A model generated the notes under the pieces. The model ran no database searches, had not been told where the DNA came from, and was given only the letters and a program-made list of their open reading frames with translations. Positions 1 to 7,628 of a DNA stretch of 33,123 nt are shown here, one piece after another. Position numbers and translations under genes: made by a program. Numbering within the stretch: the first letter of the stretch is position 1; each line of letters begins with the position of its first letter. The DNA is from Nitrospirota bacterium. Lineage in GTDB: Bacteria; Nitrospirota; Nitrospiria; JACQBW01. The stretch is from contig JACOTA010000060.1 in assembly GCA_016178585.1 (NCBI GenBank), positions 1-33,123 of the forward strand, given 5' to 3'.

Positions 1-243
1 CGATTCTTTTGCCAGGGCTTCGACGATATCCTGCGAAGTAACGGAACCAAAAAGCTTGTCCCCTTCTCCCACCTGAACCGTCAAATGAAGCGTCAACGAC
101 TGAATTTTTTCACTCAGATCCCCGGCCTCCTTTTTAATTTTGTTCAACTTGACGTCAATCACACGTTTTTCATGATCTAACGCTTTTGTATTTTTATCGG
201 TTGCCAGAACGGCCTTTTTTCTGGGAATCAAAAAATTACGCGC
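1..243 (-). pseudogene. rplI: Ribosomal protein L9, fragment lacking its N-terminus
   Basis: Reverse-strand translation gives ARNFLIP followed by a lysine-rich helix and then KLFGSVTSQDIVEALAKE, which are the central and C-terminal signatures of ribosomal protein L9. L9 binds 23S rRNA with its N-terminal domain. That domain (about 20-25 residues ending in GYARNFLIP) is absent: upstream of the Ala codon at 241-243 the frame reads RFDLFF and meets a stop at 286-288 without ATG, GTG or TTG. The other two frames do not restore the missing part. The 3' end runs off the window. It is either a decayed or partial copy, or the result of an assembly join at about base 243. Identity is secure; pseudogene status is inferred. 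Confidence 0.8.
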
Positions 244-414
244 AAAAAAGAGGTCAAATCTTTTGTTGTATATTACTTTAATCTGCTATGTTGGGATGGG
301 CCTGCCATTGGGTATCGGAGAAACTAAAGTTGGATGGTGGATTTCGGAAGCAGGTCGAAGGAATTGACCCCTTTTTTGACCTTTAATATCCATTCTGTCA
401 AGGCAACCGAGGAA
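244..414. other. Intergenic stretch, no gene seen
   Basis: This is the AT-rich stretch between the broken L9 fragment and the first MITE copy. No open frame with a ribosome binding site or recognisable protein was found on either strand. The motif GGTCAAA occurs in opposite orientations near 250 and 375, but no extended structure is convincing. Confidence 0.5.
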
Positions 415-550
415 CCCGAGAACAGAAATAGGAAGTTGTCATTGCGAGCGAAGCGAAGCAATCTCGCCATCTTGAACCGAGATCGCCACGCACCCTATGG
501 GTGCTCGCGATGACAGGAAAAACAAAGAGTTTCAAATCCTATCTCCTGGG
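415..550. mobile_element. MITE-like element, copy 1
   Basis: The element begins CCCGAGAACAG and ends ATCTCCTGGG, imperfect inverted ends of the family seen best at 21122-21264. The interior carries TTGTCATTGCGAGCG and its partner GCTCGCGATGACA, forming an inner hairpin. GAGGAA directly precedes the left end (409-414) and recurs one base after the right end (552-557), a likely remnant of target duplication. There is no coding capacity. Confidence 0.75.
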
Positions 551-632
551 AGAGGAAAAAGGGATTGCTCCCGTTTTTTAAAAAGAGTATACTTTCTTTT
601 TTTTAAAAAACTCTTAAAGTAAAGGATTGAAA

Positions 633-956
633 TTGCCTGCGTCTCCTTTATCTCAAAAACAAGAAAAAAAGTCGGATGATCTTCAACTTCAAGACAGGGT
701 TAACCAACTCGAAACGCTCCTTTTTGGCTTACAGGAAGAGCTTCAAAAGTCAAAAGAGGCGATCTCCGCTCTCCATTCGCAACTCATTAAGTTATATCAA
801 AAAAGTTTTACGACCTGCGTTCAATGCCATACCGAATTCGATCTTTTAACGCACCATTACAGTATCGGTCTGTATGATAATCTCGTCTTTGTAAAATGTC
901 CGACGTGTCAAAAGAACATGGCGATTGACCGAATTGACGGGTTAAAACGTGAATAG
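633..956 (+). CDS. Small zinc-ribbon protein with coiled coil
   Basis: Protein of about 107 residues of unknown function. A charged helix near residues 20-50, rich in Glu, Gln and Leu, looks like a coiled coil. It is followed by CVQC and, about 28 residues later, CPTC, a four-cysteine zinc-ribbon arrangement. The start is taken as TTG at 633 because AAAGGA at 621-626 then sits 6 bases upstream; the TTG at 627 touches that site and is less likely. The stop TAG at 954-956 overlaps the GTG start of the next gene (949), suggesting translational coupling. The CxxC pairs resemble the zinc ribbon at the start of the PCP_red protein at 9260-9952, but no PCP_red unit is present. It could bind Zn or Fe, or act as a small adaptor. 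Confidence 0.6.
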   Translation: MPASPLSQKQEKKSDDLQLQDRVNQLETLLFGLQEELQKSKEAISALHSQLIKLYQKSFTTCVQCHTEFDLLTHHYSIGLYDNLVFVKCPTCQKNMAIDRIDGLKRE

Positions 957-1422
957 TTACCCGGCGAGCGGAAACGAGCGAAAGGGGGAAGCTTCATCCG
1001 GCTCCGCCGGTGAAGGGAACGACGCGAGCCCCTATGAAAAGACGACCCCGGAAAACCTTTTTAAAGGTTTGGTTTGGAACCTGTATAGAGAACATATCAA
1101 AAGTTTTTCCCATGCCGCGGTCAAAGGGGAAACCTCCGCAGAAGAAATGAAAAAGACTTTCGTGTCGATCCTTCCGGATTGTCTGGTTAAAATTTTAGGG
1201 CAAGAAAAGGTTGGTATGATTGTCCAGTTTCATCATCTCGACAGTTATCCGGCGGCAGAACTCGTCGATATCGTCCAGATTCAAGACTTTTTACAAAAAA
1301 AATACGGCGGCGGAAAATTTAAAATCAACCTTTACCACAAGATGAATTTCATGTCGACCAAAAACTATGAGACGCCAGGACCTTTTATTTGGAAGTCGAT
1401 GATCAAAGAAGATTTGATGTGA
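949..1422 (+). CDS. Unknown protein; N-terminus encoded by a dispersed repeat
   Basis: 157 residues read from a GTG at 949 that overlaps the stop of the previous gene. I do not recognise a family. From about residue 30 onward it looks like a globular soluble protein with FHHLDSYPAAELVDIVQIQDF and a lysine- and tyrosine-rich end. Residues 2-29 (rich in Ser, Gly, Glu) come from a palindromic repeat that also occurs, in reverse, in the non-coding gap at 25034-25145. The original start may therefore have been replaced or extended when the repeat inserted. The next Met in frame is near residue 67, inside the conserved-looking part, so the repeat-derived start may really be used. It sits between a zinc-ribbon protein and a cytochrome c. 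Confidence 0.5.
   Translation: MNSYPASGNERKGEASSGSAGEGNDASPYEKTTPENLFKGLVWNLYREHIKSFSHAAVKGETSAEEMKKTFVSILPDCLVKILGQEKVGMIVQFHHLDSYPAAELVDIVQIQDFLQKKYGGGKFKINLYHKMNFMSTKNYETPGPFIWKSMIKEDLM
951..1033 (-). repeat. Palindromic repeat, TATTCAGGGG/GGCTCGCG group, inside a gene
   Basis: The reverse complement reads ATAGGGGCTCGCGTCG, then TTCACCGGC, a GCCGGATGAAGCTT core and a TCGCTCG segment. It matches 25034 onward nearly base for base over some 75 bases. Here it forms the first codons of the gene starting at 949. Confidence 0.8.
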
Positions 1423-1450
1423 AAAACCTGATGAAATTTTTCTGCGTGAG

Positions 1451-1540
1451 AGCTCTTGTAACAGGCTTTGCCTGGACAAGAGCTGGGGTTCGGGGGCATC
1501 GGAGGATTTCACGAAGTGAAACCACACGGGCCCCTGAATA
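1451..1540 (-). repeat. Palindromic repeat beginning TATTCAGGGG, copy A
   Basis: On the minus strand it starts TATTCAGGGGCCC, continues GGTTTCACTTCGTGAAATCC and GATGCCCCCGAACCCC, and ends in a strong hairpin with arms AGCTCTTGT and ACAAGAGCT around CAGGC/GCCTG. The same modules lie at 14703-14785 and, in part, at 27619-27775. It fills most of the gap before the cytochrome gene and stops 7 bases before its start codon. Confidence 0.8.
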
Positions 1541-1546
1541 CGATCG

Positions 1547-2059
1547 GTGAAAAAAACGGTTTTTCAACTCGTCATCATATTTCTCGTCATGTATGGGGTT
1601 CTTTATGTTTTTATTCAGTTAGGTCCCCAGGAAGCGGAAACAAAAGGAAAAGAAAGAGATATTGAAATCCCCCGCGCTCCGGAGGAGAGTAAAGGGGTAA
1701 AAAACCCTCTGCCCAATACCCCGGAAATCATCGCAAAAGGACGCGATATTTATCATGGGAAGGGTACCTGTTTCGTCTGTCACGGAAATACGGGAAAGGG
1801 AGACGGACCCTCTGGAGTCGAGCTGAATCCCCGTCCCAGGAATTTCACGAATCCCCGGTTTCAGGAAATACGCACCGACGGGGAACTTTTCTGGGTCATT
1901 CGAAATGGGAGCCCTGGAACACGGATGTTTTCGTATTCTCCGGCGGTCATTGACGAAGAGGACTCCTGGGCGGTCATTCATTACCTCCGGACCCTTCCGC
2001 TGGAAGCCCAAAAGGAAGCCGCTCAAAAACCGGCGGGATCAGATAACCCCTTAAAATAG
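1547..2059 (+). CDS. Membrane-anchored mono-haem cytochrome c
   Basis: 170-residue class I cytochrome c, probably facing the periplasm and carrying electrons between membrane complexes. An uncleaved N-terminal helix (residues about 5-24) anchors it. The haem site is CFVCH near residue 77, followed by GNTGKGDG, and the likely sixth ligand is the Met of TRMFSY near residue 126. The fold matches Cytochrome_CBB3-type domains, like the c domains at 12945-14654, with which it shares the 'GDGP...PRPRNF' pattern. The start is GTG at 1547; the region before it is repeat DNA, so no good ribosome site is visible. A terminator overlaps the stop codon, making it the last gene of the small upstream cluster. 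Confidence 0.9.
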   Translation: MKKTVFQLVIIFLVMYGVLYVFIQLGPQEAETKGKERDIEIPRAPEESKGVKNPLPNTPEIIAKGRDIYHGKGTCFVCHGNTGKGDGPSGVELNPRPRNFTNPRFQEIRTDGELFWVIRNGSPGTRMFSYSPAVIDEEDSWAVIHYLRTLPLEAQKEAAQKPAGSDNPLK

Positions 2060-2070
2060 GGGTGTTTTTT
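2046..2070 (+). terminator. Rho-independent terminator
   Basis: ACCCCT and AGGGGT form a 6-bp stem with a TAAAAT loop, followed by GTTTTTT. It overlaps the TAG stop (2057-2059) of the cytochrome c gene. A TATAAT at 2086-2091 just downstream could be the -10 box for the next gene, but no good -35 is visible. Confidence 0.75.
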
Positions 2071-2189
2071 ATTCGAGCAGTGTTATATAATTTCGCTGTT
2101 TTACCTGAAAATATTCGGTTTTGAAATTTTAAAGTTTAGTTCTTCAATTTTAGATAGGAAATTCCTGCAAGTGATAAGGAGAAAAGACC

Positions 2190-4229
2190 ATGTATAAATC
2201 AATTTACGTCGCGGTAGACAATTCAGACTATTCCAATAAGGCAGCCGAAATCGCCGTCGATTTCGCCAAACATTTTGGGTCGACCGTCATCGGGTCGCAC
2301 GCGTATGCCGCAAAGATGCATGACAAAAGATTTAAACAAATGGAAGCCGGCCTCCCTGAAGAATATCACGATGAAAAAGAGCTGGAAAAACAGCGAAGGA
2401 TTCATGACTCCCTGATCACCCGGGGACTGGAAATTATTACCGATTCCTACCTTGATATCATTCACGGAAAATGCAAAAACGCCAACATCGCGTTTGAAGC
2501 CCGCTCTCTTGAAGGACGAAATTTTCAAGTTCTTGCCCAGGATATTAACGAAAACAAATATGACCTTGTGGTGATGGGTGCTTTGGGCGTAGGAGCTGTT
2601 CGTGAAAGTTTGATTGGAGGCGTGACCGAACGGGTCGTTCGAAGGGTCCGGTATTCTGACATTTTTATTGTAAAAGACCTCAACCCGATTGAAGGGGCTA
2701 AAAAAATATTTGTTTGCCTCGACGGAAGCCATCAAGCGTTTGGAGGTTTGAAAACAGCGGTTGAACTGGGAAAAGCCCTTGGAATGGAGGTTGAGGCGCT
2801 TGCCGCATTTGATCCCTATTTCCATTACGCCGCCTTTAACAGTATTGCCGGCGTTCTTTCAGAAGAAGCCGGAAAAGTCTTCCGGTTTAAAGAACAGGAA
2901 AAGCTTCATGAAGAGGTCATCGACAGCGGTCTGGCCAAAATCTATCAGGCGCATCTTGATATCGGAAAGCAGATCGCCGAAGAAGACGGAATGAAAATAA
3001 AGACGACCCTGCTCGATGGCAAGGCCTTTGAAAGAATCCTGCAGTACTGCCGGAAAGAAAAACCATGGCTGGTCATCATGGGAAGAATCGGCGTTCACTC
3101 CGATGACACGATGGATATCGGCAGCAATTCTGAAAACCTCCTCAGAATGATCTCTTCCAACGTGTTGATTTCAAACCGGACCTTCGTTCCCCCTATCGAC
3201 ACGATGGCGGAATATACGATTGCCTGGACAGACGAAGCGAAACGGAGAATGGAAAGAGTTCCTGTCTTCGCCCGGGGCGTGGCCAAAACAGCCATTTACC
3301 GGTATGCGGTTGAAAAAGGGCATACGATTATTTCGAATGAAGTCGTCGATTCCGCGATGGGGCATTTGTTGCCCGAATCGTCCATCAGGGCGATGAAGCG
3401 GCTTGGTGAAGCGCTTGAAGAGAAAAAAATCGACCGGGATAAAATGCAGGGAAGTGATGAGGTGATTCAGGACCTGATGGGTGGGAGCGCTCAAATGATG
3501 GGCCTCCTGGGAACGACCGTTGCCGCCGGGACCGGAGCCTCTGGAACATTAACCTACGACCAGCGACGTGATTTGCCTTATTTTATGTGCGGCGGCTGCG
3601 GATATATCGCCAAGGGCGACCAACCGGTAAAATGCCCGATTTGCGCCGCGGAAGGAACGGAATTCGGAATGATCGATAAATCGATTATTCAGGAAGCCGC
3701 AAAAGCGGAAGGAAACATCGAGGTTGAATTGGCCTACGATGACGTTCAGATTGAATGGACTTCTGAAGGCAAAACCCGTTTAAGACAGGTTCCTTCAGGA
3801 TATTTGAGAAGAAGAGCAAAGGCCATCATCGAAAAATCAGCGCGTAAAAGAGGAATTCGGACGATTACCACCGATTTTGCCTCCGAGGTGATTACCCAAT
3901 ATGCCGAGGAAAAAGACAACTGGAAGGATGAAATCATGGGAATTAAGTCTGCTGATTCAAAAGAAAATACTTCGGGTTCTTCGTGGGATGAACAGGCCCG
4001 TCAGCGGTTGGAGAGGGTTCCCGCAGGGTATATGCGGGATTCCACGCAAATTACCGTTGAGGAATATGCCGCTTCAATCGGTGTTCAGCTGATTACCCTG
4101 GAAGTCGCCAATGACGGAATTGAAAAAGCCAAAAAGATCATGGAAGAATCGATGAAAAATCCGGAAGCTTTGCAGGCAATCATGAATAAGCTGGCGGAAG
4201 CGAAGAAAAAAGAGTCTTTGGCCAAATAA
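2190..4229 (+). CDS. Tandem universal stress protein fused to rubredoxin-like knuckle and three PCP_red domains
   Basis: 679-residue soluble protein. Residues 1-165 and 168-330 are two UspA folds. The second keeps the full ATP-binding pattern G-x2-G-x9-GS (GRIG...IGS); the first has GALG...IGG, lacking Ser/Thr. A PCP_red unit follows at about 341-395 (IAWTDEAKRRMERVP). A four-cysteine knuckle CGGCGY...CPIC at about 466-485 resembles rubredoxin or rubrerythrin. Two more PCP_red units lie at about 521-572 and 598-655. PCP_red is the C-terminal domain of ChlB/BchB; here no reductase is attached. The start ATG is preceded by AAGGAG. A plausible but unproven role is an ATP-sensing scaffold that handles a tetrapyrrole or metal cofactor. 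It stands alone between a terminator and a palindromic element. Confidence 0.85.
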   Translation: MYKSIYVAVDNSDYSNKAAEIAVDFAKHFGSTVIGSHAYAAKMHDKRFKQMEAGLPEEYHDEKELEKQRRIHDSLITRGLEIITDSYLDIIHGKCKNANIAFEARSLEGRNFQVLAQDINENKYDLVVMGALGVGAVRESLIGGVTERVVRRVRYSDIFIVKDLNPIEGAKKIFVCLDGSHQAFGGLKTAVELGKALGMEVEALAAFDPYFHYAAFNSIAGVLSEEAGKVFRFKEQEKLHEEVIDSGLAKIYQAHLDIGKQIAEEDGMKIKTTLLDGKAFERILQYCRKEKPWLVIMGRIGVHSDDTMDIGSNSENLLRMISSNVLISNRTFVPPIDTMAEYTIAWTDEAKRRMERVPVFARGVAKTAIYRYAVEKGHTIISNEVVDSAMGHLLPESSIRAMKRLGEALEEKKIDRDKMQGSDEVIQDLMGGSAQMMGLLGTTVAAGTGASGTLTYDQRRDLPYFMCGGCGYIAKGDQPVKCPICAAEGTEFGMIDKSIIQEAAKAEGNIEVELAYDDVQIEWTSEGKTRLRQVPSGYLRRRAKAIIEKSARKRGIRTITTDFASEVITQYAEEKDNWKDEIMGIKSADSKENTSGSSWDEQARQRLERVPAGYMRDSTQITVEEYAASIGVQLITLEVANDGIEKAKKIMEESMKNPEALQAIMNKLAEAKKKESLAK

Positions 4230-4257
4230 ACAAACATTGGTTACGGTATTAGCCTAT

Positions 4258-4375
4258 GATCAGGGGGACGTAACCTGCCTGTTCGCGCTCCGAAGTTTAC
4301 CGCTTATTTTAACGGACATTTTGGAAAGGTAACCAAACTTCGAAGAGGTCGCTGTCAGGTCACATCCCCCTGATC
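4258..4375. repeat. 118-bp near-complete palindrome (MITE-like)
   Basis: The left end GATCAGGGGGACGTAACCTG and the right end CAGGTCACATCCCCCTGATC are inverted copies with two mismatches. The inner arms CCGAAGTTTACC and GGTAACCAAACTTCG continue the pairing, so almost the whole element can fold into one hairpin. No target duplication is evident. It fills the space before the radical SAM gene. Confidence 0.75.
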
Positions 4376-4383
4376 TCGAATGG

Positions 4384-5706
4384 TTGTCAAAAAAAACCGA
4401 TGAGGAAATGATGGTAGAAGCCACCCTAAAAAAAGAGTTTAAACCGTTTTTAATCGCGTGGAATTTAACCAAACGATGCAATTTAAAATGTGAGCATTGC
4501 TATTTGTCAGCCGGTGAAAGAGACGCCGGCGCCATTGACGAACTCAAAACCGAGGAGTGCTTTAAAACTATTGATGAGATGGTTCAGGTCAACCCCGCCT
4601 CGATCCTGGTCTTAACCGGGGGCGAACCTCTTCTCAGAAAAGATCTCCCGCAACTTGCCCGCTATGCCTCCGAAAAAGGGATGATGGTCGTCGTCGGAAC
4701 GAACGGCACCCTTCTAACCGATGAAAAAGTCCGGGATCTCAAACAGAACGGCGTGATGGGGGTTTCAATCAGCGTCGACTCCCTGAACCGCGACAATCAT
4801 GATACGTTTCGCCGGCTTCCGGGAGCTTTGGAAGGGGCTTTACAGGGAATTGAAGCCTGTAATCGCAACGGACTTCAGTTTCAAGTCCATACCACCGCAA
4901 GCAGTATGAATTACCAGGAAATTCCGACCATCATGGATTACGCTTACGAAAAGGGGGCTAAAGTCTATAACCTCTTTTTTCTGGTCTGTACCGGCCGGGG
5001 TGAAGAAATGTCCGATATCACGCCTTCTCAATACGAAACGGTTTTAGAATATCTGGTCGACGTTCAAAAAAAATACCCTGGAATGCTGGTCCGCTCCCGC
5101 TGTGCACCCCATTTTAAAAGGATTGCGTATGAAAAAAATCCGGTTTCGCCCGTTACTAAAGCACAGGGGTATGAGGGCGGCGGGTGTCTCGCGGGGACGC
5201 ATTATTGCCGGATTACGCCGGAAGGAAACGTCACCCCCTGTCCTTTTATGCCGATTTCGGTCGGAAATTTAAGAAACAACTCGTTTGACGACATCTGGAA
5301 GACTTCTTCCCTTTTTTCGGATCTTCGCTCCCCTGTGCTGAAAGGAAAATGCGGTGATTGTGAGTACAGCGAGTTGTGCGGCGGCTGCCGGGCCCGTCCA
5401 TTTGCCTCACACGGCGATTATCTGGATGAAGATCTCTGGTGTCAATATACCCCAAAAGGAGGGGTTAAAATCATGCCTCAGCCGCCTCAGAAAGAGCTGA
5501 ACCTGATTTGGGATGACCGTTCCCATGCTCGCCTGAACCGTCTTCCCTATTTCCTTCAGAAAATGATTAAAGGAAGGGTGGAGGTTTATGTCAGAGACAA
5601 AGGGGGAAACATCGTGACCCTGGAAGATATGGAAGCGTTAAGACAGAAAACGTTTGGAAATTCAAAACCGGTATTTGACGCCGGTCAATTTAAAGGACTG
5701 GAATAA
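4384..5706 (+). CDS. Radical SAM/SPASM protein with C-terminal PCP_red domain
   Basis: 440 residues. The radical SAM cluster motif is CNLKCEHC (Cys 32, 36, 39), followed by the LTGGEPLLR strand. A SPASM-type auxiliary Fe-S region with CLAG...C...CPF...CGDC...CGGC spans about 265-360, and a PCP_red unit lies at about 373-425 (IWDDRSHARLNRLP). The core is like haem-biosynthesis radical SAM enzymes (AhbD, NirJ) and peptide-modifying SPASM enzymes; substrate cannot be told from sequence. The PCP_red tail links it to the PCP_red proteins nearby and favours a tetrapyrrole-related role, which is inference. The start TTG at 4384 has a poor ribosome site; ATG at 4411, with GAGG five bases upstream, is a good alternative. 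Confidence 0.85.
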   Translation: MSKKTDEEMMVEATLKKEFKPFLIAWNLTKRCNLKCEHCYLSAGERDAGAIDELKTEECFKTIDEMVQVNPASILVLTGGEPLLRKDLPQLARYASEKGMMVVVGTNGTLLTDEKVRDLKQNGVMGVSISVDSLNRDNHDTFRRLPGALEGALQGIEACNRNGLQFQVHTTASSMNYQEIPTIMDYAYEKGAKVYNLFFLVCTGRGEEMSDITPSQYETVLEYLVDVQKKYPGMLVRSRCAPHFKRIAYEKNPVSPVTKAQGYEGGGCLAGTHYCRITPEGNVTPCPFMPISVGNLRNNSFDDIWKTSSLFSDLRSPVLKGKCGDCEYSELCGGCRARPFASHGDYLDEDLWCQYTPKGGVKIMPQPPQKELNLIWDDRSHARLNRLPYFLQKMIKGRVEVYVRDKGGNIVTLEDMEALRQKTFGNSKPVFDAGQFKGLE

Positions 5707-5720
5707 AAGGAAAATGTTTC

Positions 5721-6167
5721 ATGAACGCACTTAAAGTGATCAATTTCTGGATCCATTTATTCTCCGGGTTTAGTTATATCGGCGGAGGAATATTTTTTTC
5801 TCTTTTTCTCTCCCCCATCGCCAAAAACTATATCAATAACAGCCAATTTCAACTCTTCCTTGAAGACCTTCACGATCGGTTTCAAAAAATTTCCGGACTA
5901 TTTATCACGCTTCTCCTCCTGACCGGGGGATTTAATATCCACTTTAGCCGTTTGGCCAGGGGAGAGTTTTCGAGCATTTATTTTGTCGCCCTTTCATTTA
6001 AGATCCTGTTCTTCGGCATTCTCCTGACCCACTACCTTCTCATCCTTAAGATGATTCTGGGCAAGGAACAAAAGACAGGCTTAAAATCAATTCCGTTTCA
6101 ACAAACAACCTTTGTTCTGGGTTTGTTAATCTTATTGATGGCCGCTTTTTTAAAGTACTTGCCTTAA
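5721..6167 (+). CDS. Four-helix membrane protein, CopD-like
   Basis: 148 residues with four hydrophobic helices (about 7-28, 53-72, 84-106, 126-146). The opening WIHLFSGFSYIGGGIFFSL and the RFQKISGLFITLLLLTGG segment resemble CopD-type membrane domains, which carry conserved His residues and are linked to copper or haem. His 12, His 51 and His 103 could be ligands. The gene starts 14 bases after the radical SAM gene with AAGGAAA upstream, so the two are likely co-transcribed. Assignment to CopD is by motif only; an uncharacterised integral membrane protein is the safe call. Confidence 0.55.
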   Translation: MNALKVINFWIHLFSGFSYIGGGIFFSLFLSPIAKNYINNSQFQLFLEDLHDRFQKISGLFITLLLLTGGFNIHFSRLARGEFSSIYFVALSFKILFFGILLTHYLLILKMILGKEQKTGLKSIPFQQTTFVLGLLILLMAAFLKYLP

Positions 6168-6218
6168 ATCGATTTCCTTGATTAAGAAATTCTCCATTCA
6201 ACGCGGGATAAATCTGGA

Positions 6219-6428
6219 ATGTCTTTAAAAACCTTCCTTTTGGGAATCGGATTTGGTCTCGCTTTTTGGATTGGCGCTTCGGCGGTTGAGGCTTTTGTCT
6301 TCAATCAGGATAATTTTTTCACGCTGATCTTCTCACCGGATCAGAATGAATTCGCCATCCGGATCTGGATCATCGTCCTCATCTTTATCGTTTTGACCGG
6401 CAGTTCAAAATCCCAATCGCCGGATTAG
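6219..6428 (+). CDS. Small two-helix membrane protein
   Basis: 69 residues with one helix at about 5-26 (FLLGIGFGLAFWIGASAVEAF) and another at about 47-61, separated by a polar loop. No family recognised. It follows the CopD-like gene by about 50 bases on the same strand. Its last four bases overlap the end of the converging lipoprotein gene. Ribosome site is weak, so expression is less certain than for its neighbours. Confidence 0.5.
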   Translation: MSLKTFLLGIGFGLAFWIGASAVEAFVFNQDNFFTLIFSPDQNEFAIRIWIIVLIFIVLTGSSKSQSPD

Positions 6429-7582
6429 GATGGGGGAACGGATTTAACAGGCTGAATGGCCTGTCCGAAAAAGATGCTCACCGAACTGTCGCCGTTATTG
6501 GCTATCGCAAAATCAGTAAAACCATCATGGTTAAAATCACCTTTTACCATGGCAAAAGGCCCCCGTTTGGTTTGATACCGGGCCGGGGGTTCCTTAAAAG
6601 CGCCGTCCCCGTTTCCAAACAAGACCATCAACGTACTGCTGGCATTATTAATAAAGGCGATATCGGTTAAATGGTCTCCGTTAAAATCACCGGAAACAAT
6701 GGAAATGGGTTCTGAGTCGCCGCTCATCGTCACGCCATTCTTAAAAGTCCCGTCTCCATTTCCTAAGAAAACCGAGACGTTATGGTGAATGGGATCAACG
6801 GTAATTAAATCGGCCTTTCCGTCGCCGTTTAAGTCTGTCTGAGTCAGGGAAATCGGTCTGAAATTTCTTTCCGTGTGGCGGTAGCCGACGGTAAAATTAC
6901 CCTGCCCATCTCCCAACAAAATCTCAATACCGTTTTTCACAGGGCCATTGTTCGTAATGGCAAGGTCCAGGTGACGGTCATTGTTAAAATCTCCCACCAC
7001 TAACGCTGTCGGGGTATCATCCGCTTCAAACGTTTTATGAAATTTGAAAGTTCCGGCGCCATTTCCCAGATAGACCACCACATGATCAAACCGGGACAAC
7101 ACCACCAAATCAGTCTTGCCGTCCTGATTGAAATCGGCGCTCTCTACAAACAAGGGGGAACGTTGCTCCAGCGTAATTTTTTCCCCTTCAACAAAGGACC
7201 CATCTCCCTTTCCCAGTAAAATCGTCAAATCATCGGTTTCATTGTTTACAATTGCAAGATCGGGGATTTTGTCGCCGTTAAAATCGCCCGCCGCTATGCC
7301 CCGCGGCTTTTTTCCCACCGGAACCATGAGATGGTCTTTAAACGTTCCATCTTTGTTCCCAAGCAACACAGAAATATTATGACTATTACTGTTGGAGGTA
7401 ATTAAATCAGTTGCGCCGTCGTTATTTAAGTCCGCCGCCGCAATAAAGATCGGATTTAATCCGACGTGATAGTTATTATCCGGCCTAAAGGACTCCTGGA
7501 ATGGAGAAAGATCAGTTGTTTTGTTTGTTGTGCATCCGGAAATCAGAAGGGCAATAAAAAGATAGTGTATGCGCAGAAACAT
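6425..7582 (-). CDS. FG-GAP/VCBS repeat lipoprotein, seven-bladed propeller
   Basis: 385 residues from ATG at 7582. A TTG 15 bases upstream is possible but has no better ribosome site. Signal peptide MFLRIHYLFIALLISGC ends in a lipobox (LISGC), so the mature protein is lipid-anchored. Seven FG-GAP/VCBS units follow, each with a DxNxDGxxD-type calcium loop (DLNNDGATD, DFNGDKIPD, DFNQDGKTD, DFNNDRHLD, DLNGDGKAD, DFNGDHLTD, DFNHDGFTD), the count expected for one closed beta-propeller. Likely an outer-membrane or periplasmic binding or scaffold protein. It lies 47 bases downstream of the 4 x PCP_red gene on the same strand and may be the last gene of that operon. Confidence 0.85.
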   Translation of the reverse strand: MFLRIHYLFIALLISGCTTNKTTDLSPFQESFRPDNNYHVGLNPIFIAAADLNNDGATDLITSNSNSHNISVLLGNKDGTFKDHLMVPVGKKPRGIAAGDFNGDKIPDLAIVNNETDDLTILLGKGDGSFVEGEKITLEQRSPLFVESADFNQDGKTDLVVLSRFDHVVVYLGNGAGTFKFHKTFEADDTPTALVVGDFNNDRHLDLAITNNGPVKNGIEILLGDGQGNFTVGYRHTERNFRPISLTQTDLNGDGKADLITVDPIHHNVSVFLGNGDGTFKNGVTMSGDSEPISIVSGDFNGDHLTDIAFINNASSTLMVLFGNGDGAFKEPPARYQTKRGPFAMVKGDFNHDGFTDFAIANNGDSSVSIFFGQAIQPVKSVPPS

Positions 7583-7628
7583 TTTTTTGGAATCCAAATT
7601 TTTATTGGCCAGGAGAAGGAAGGAGGCG

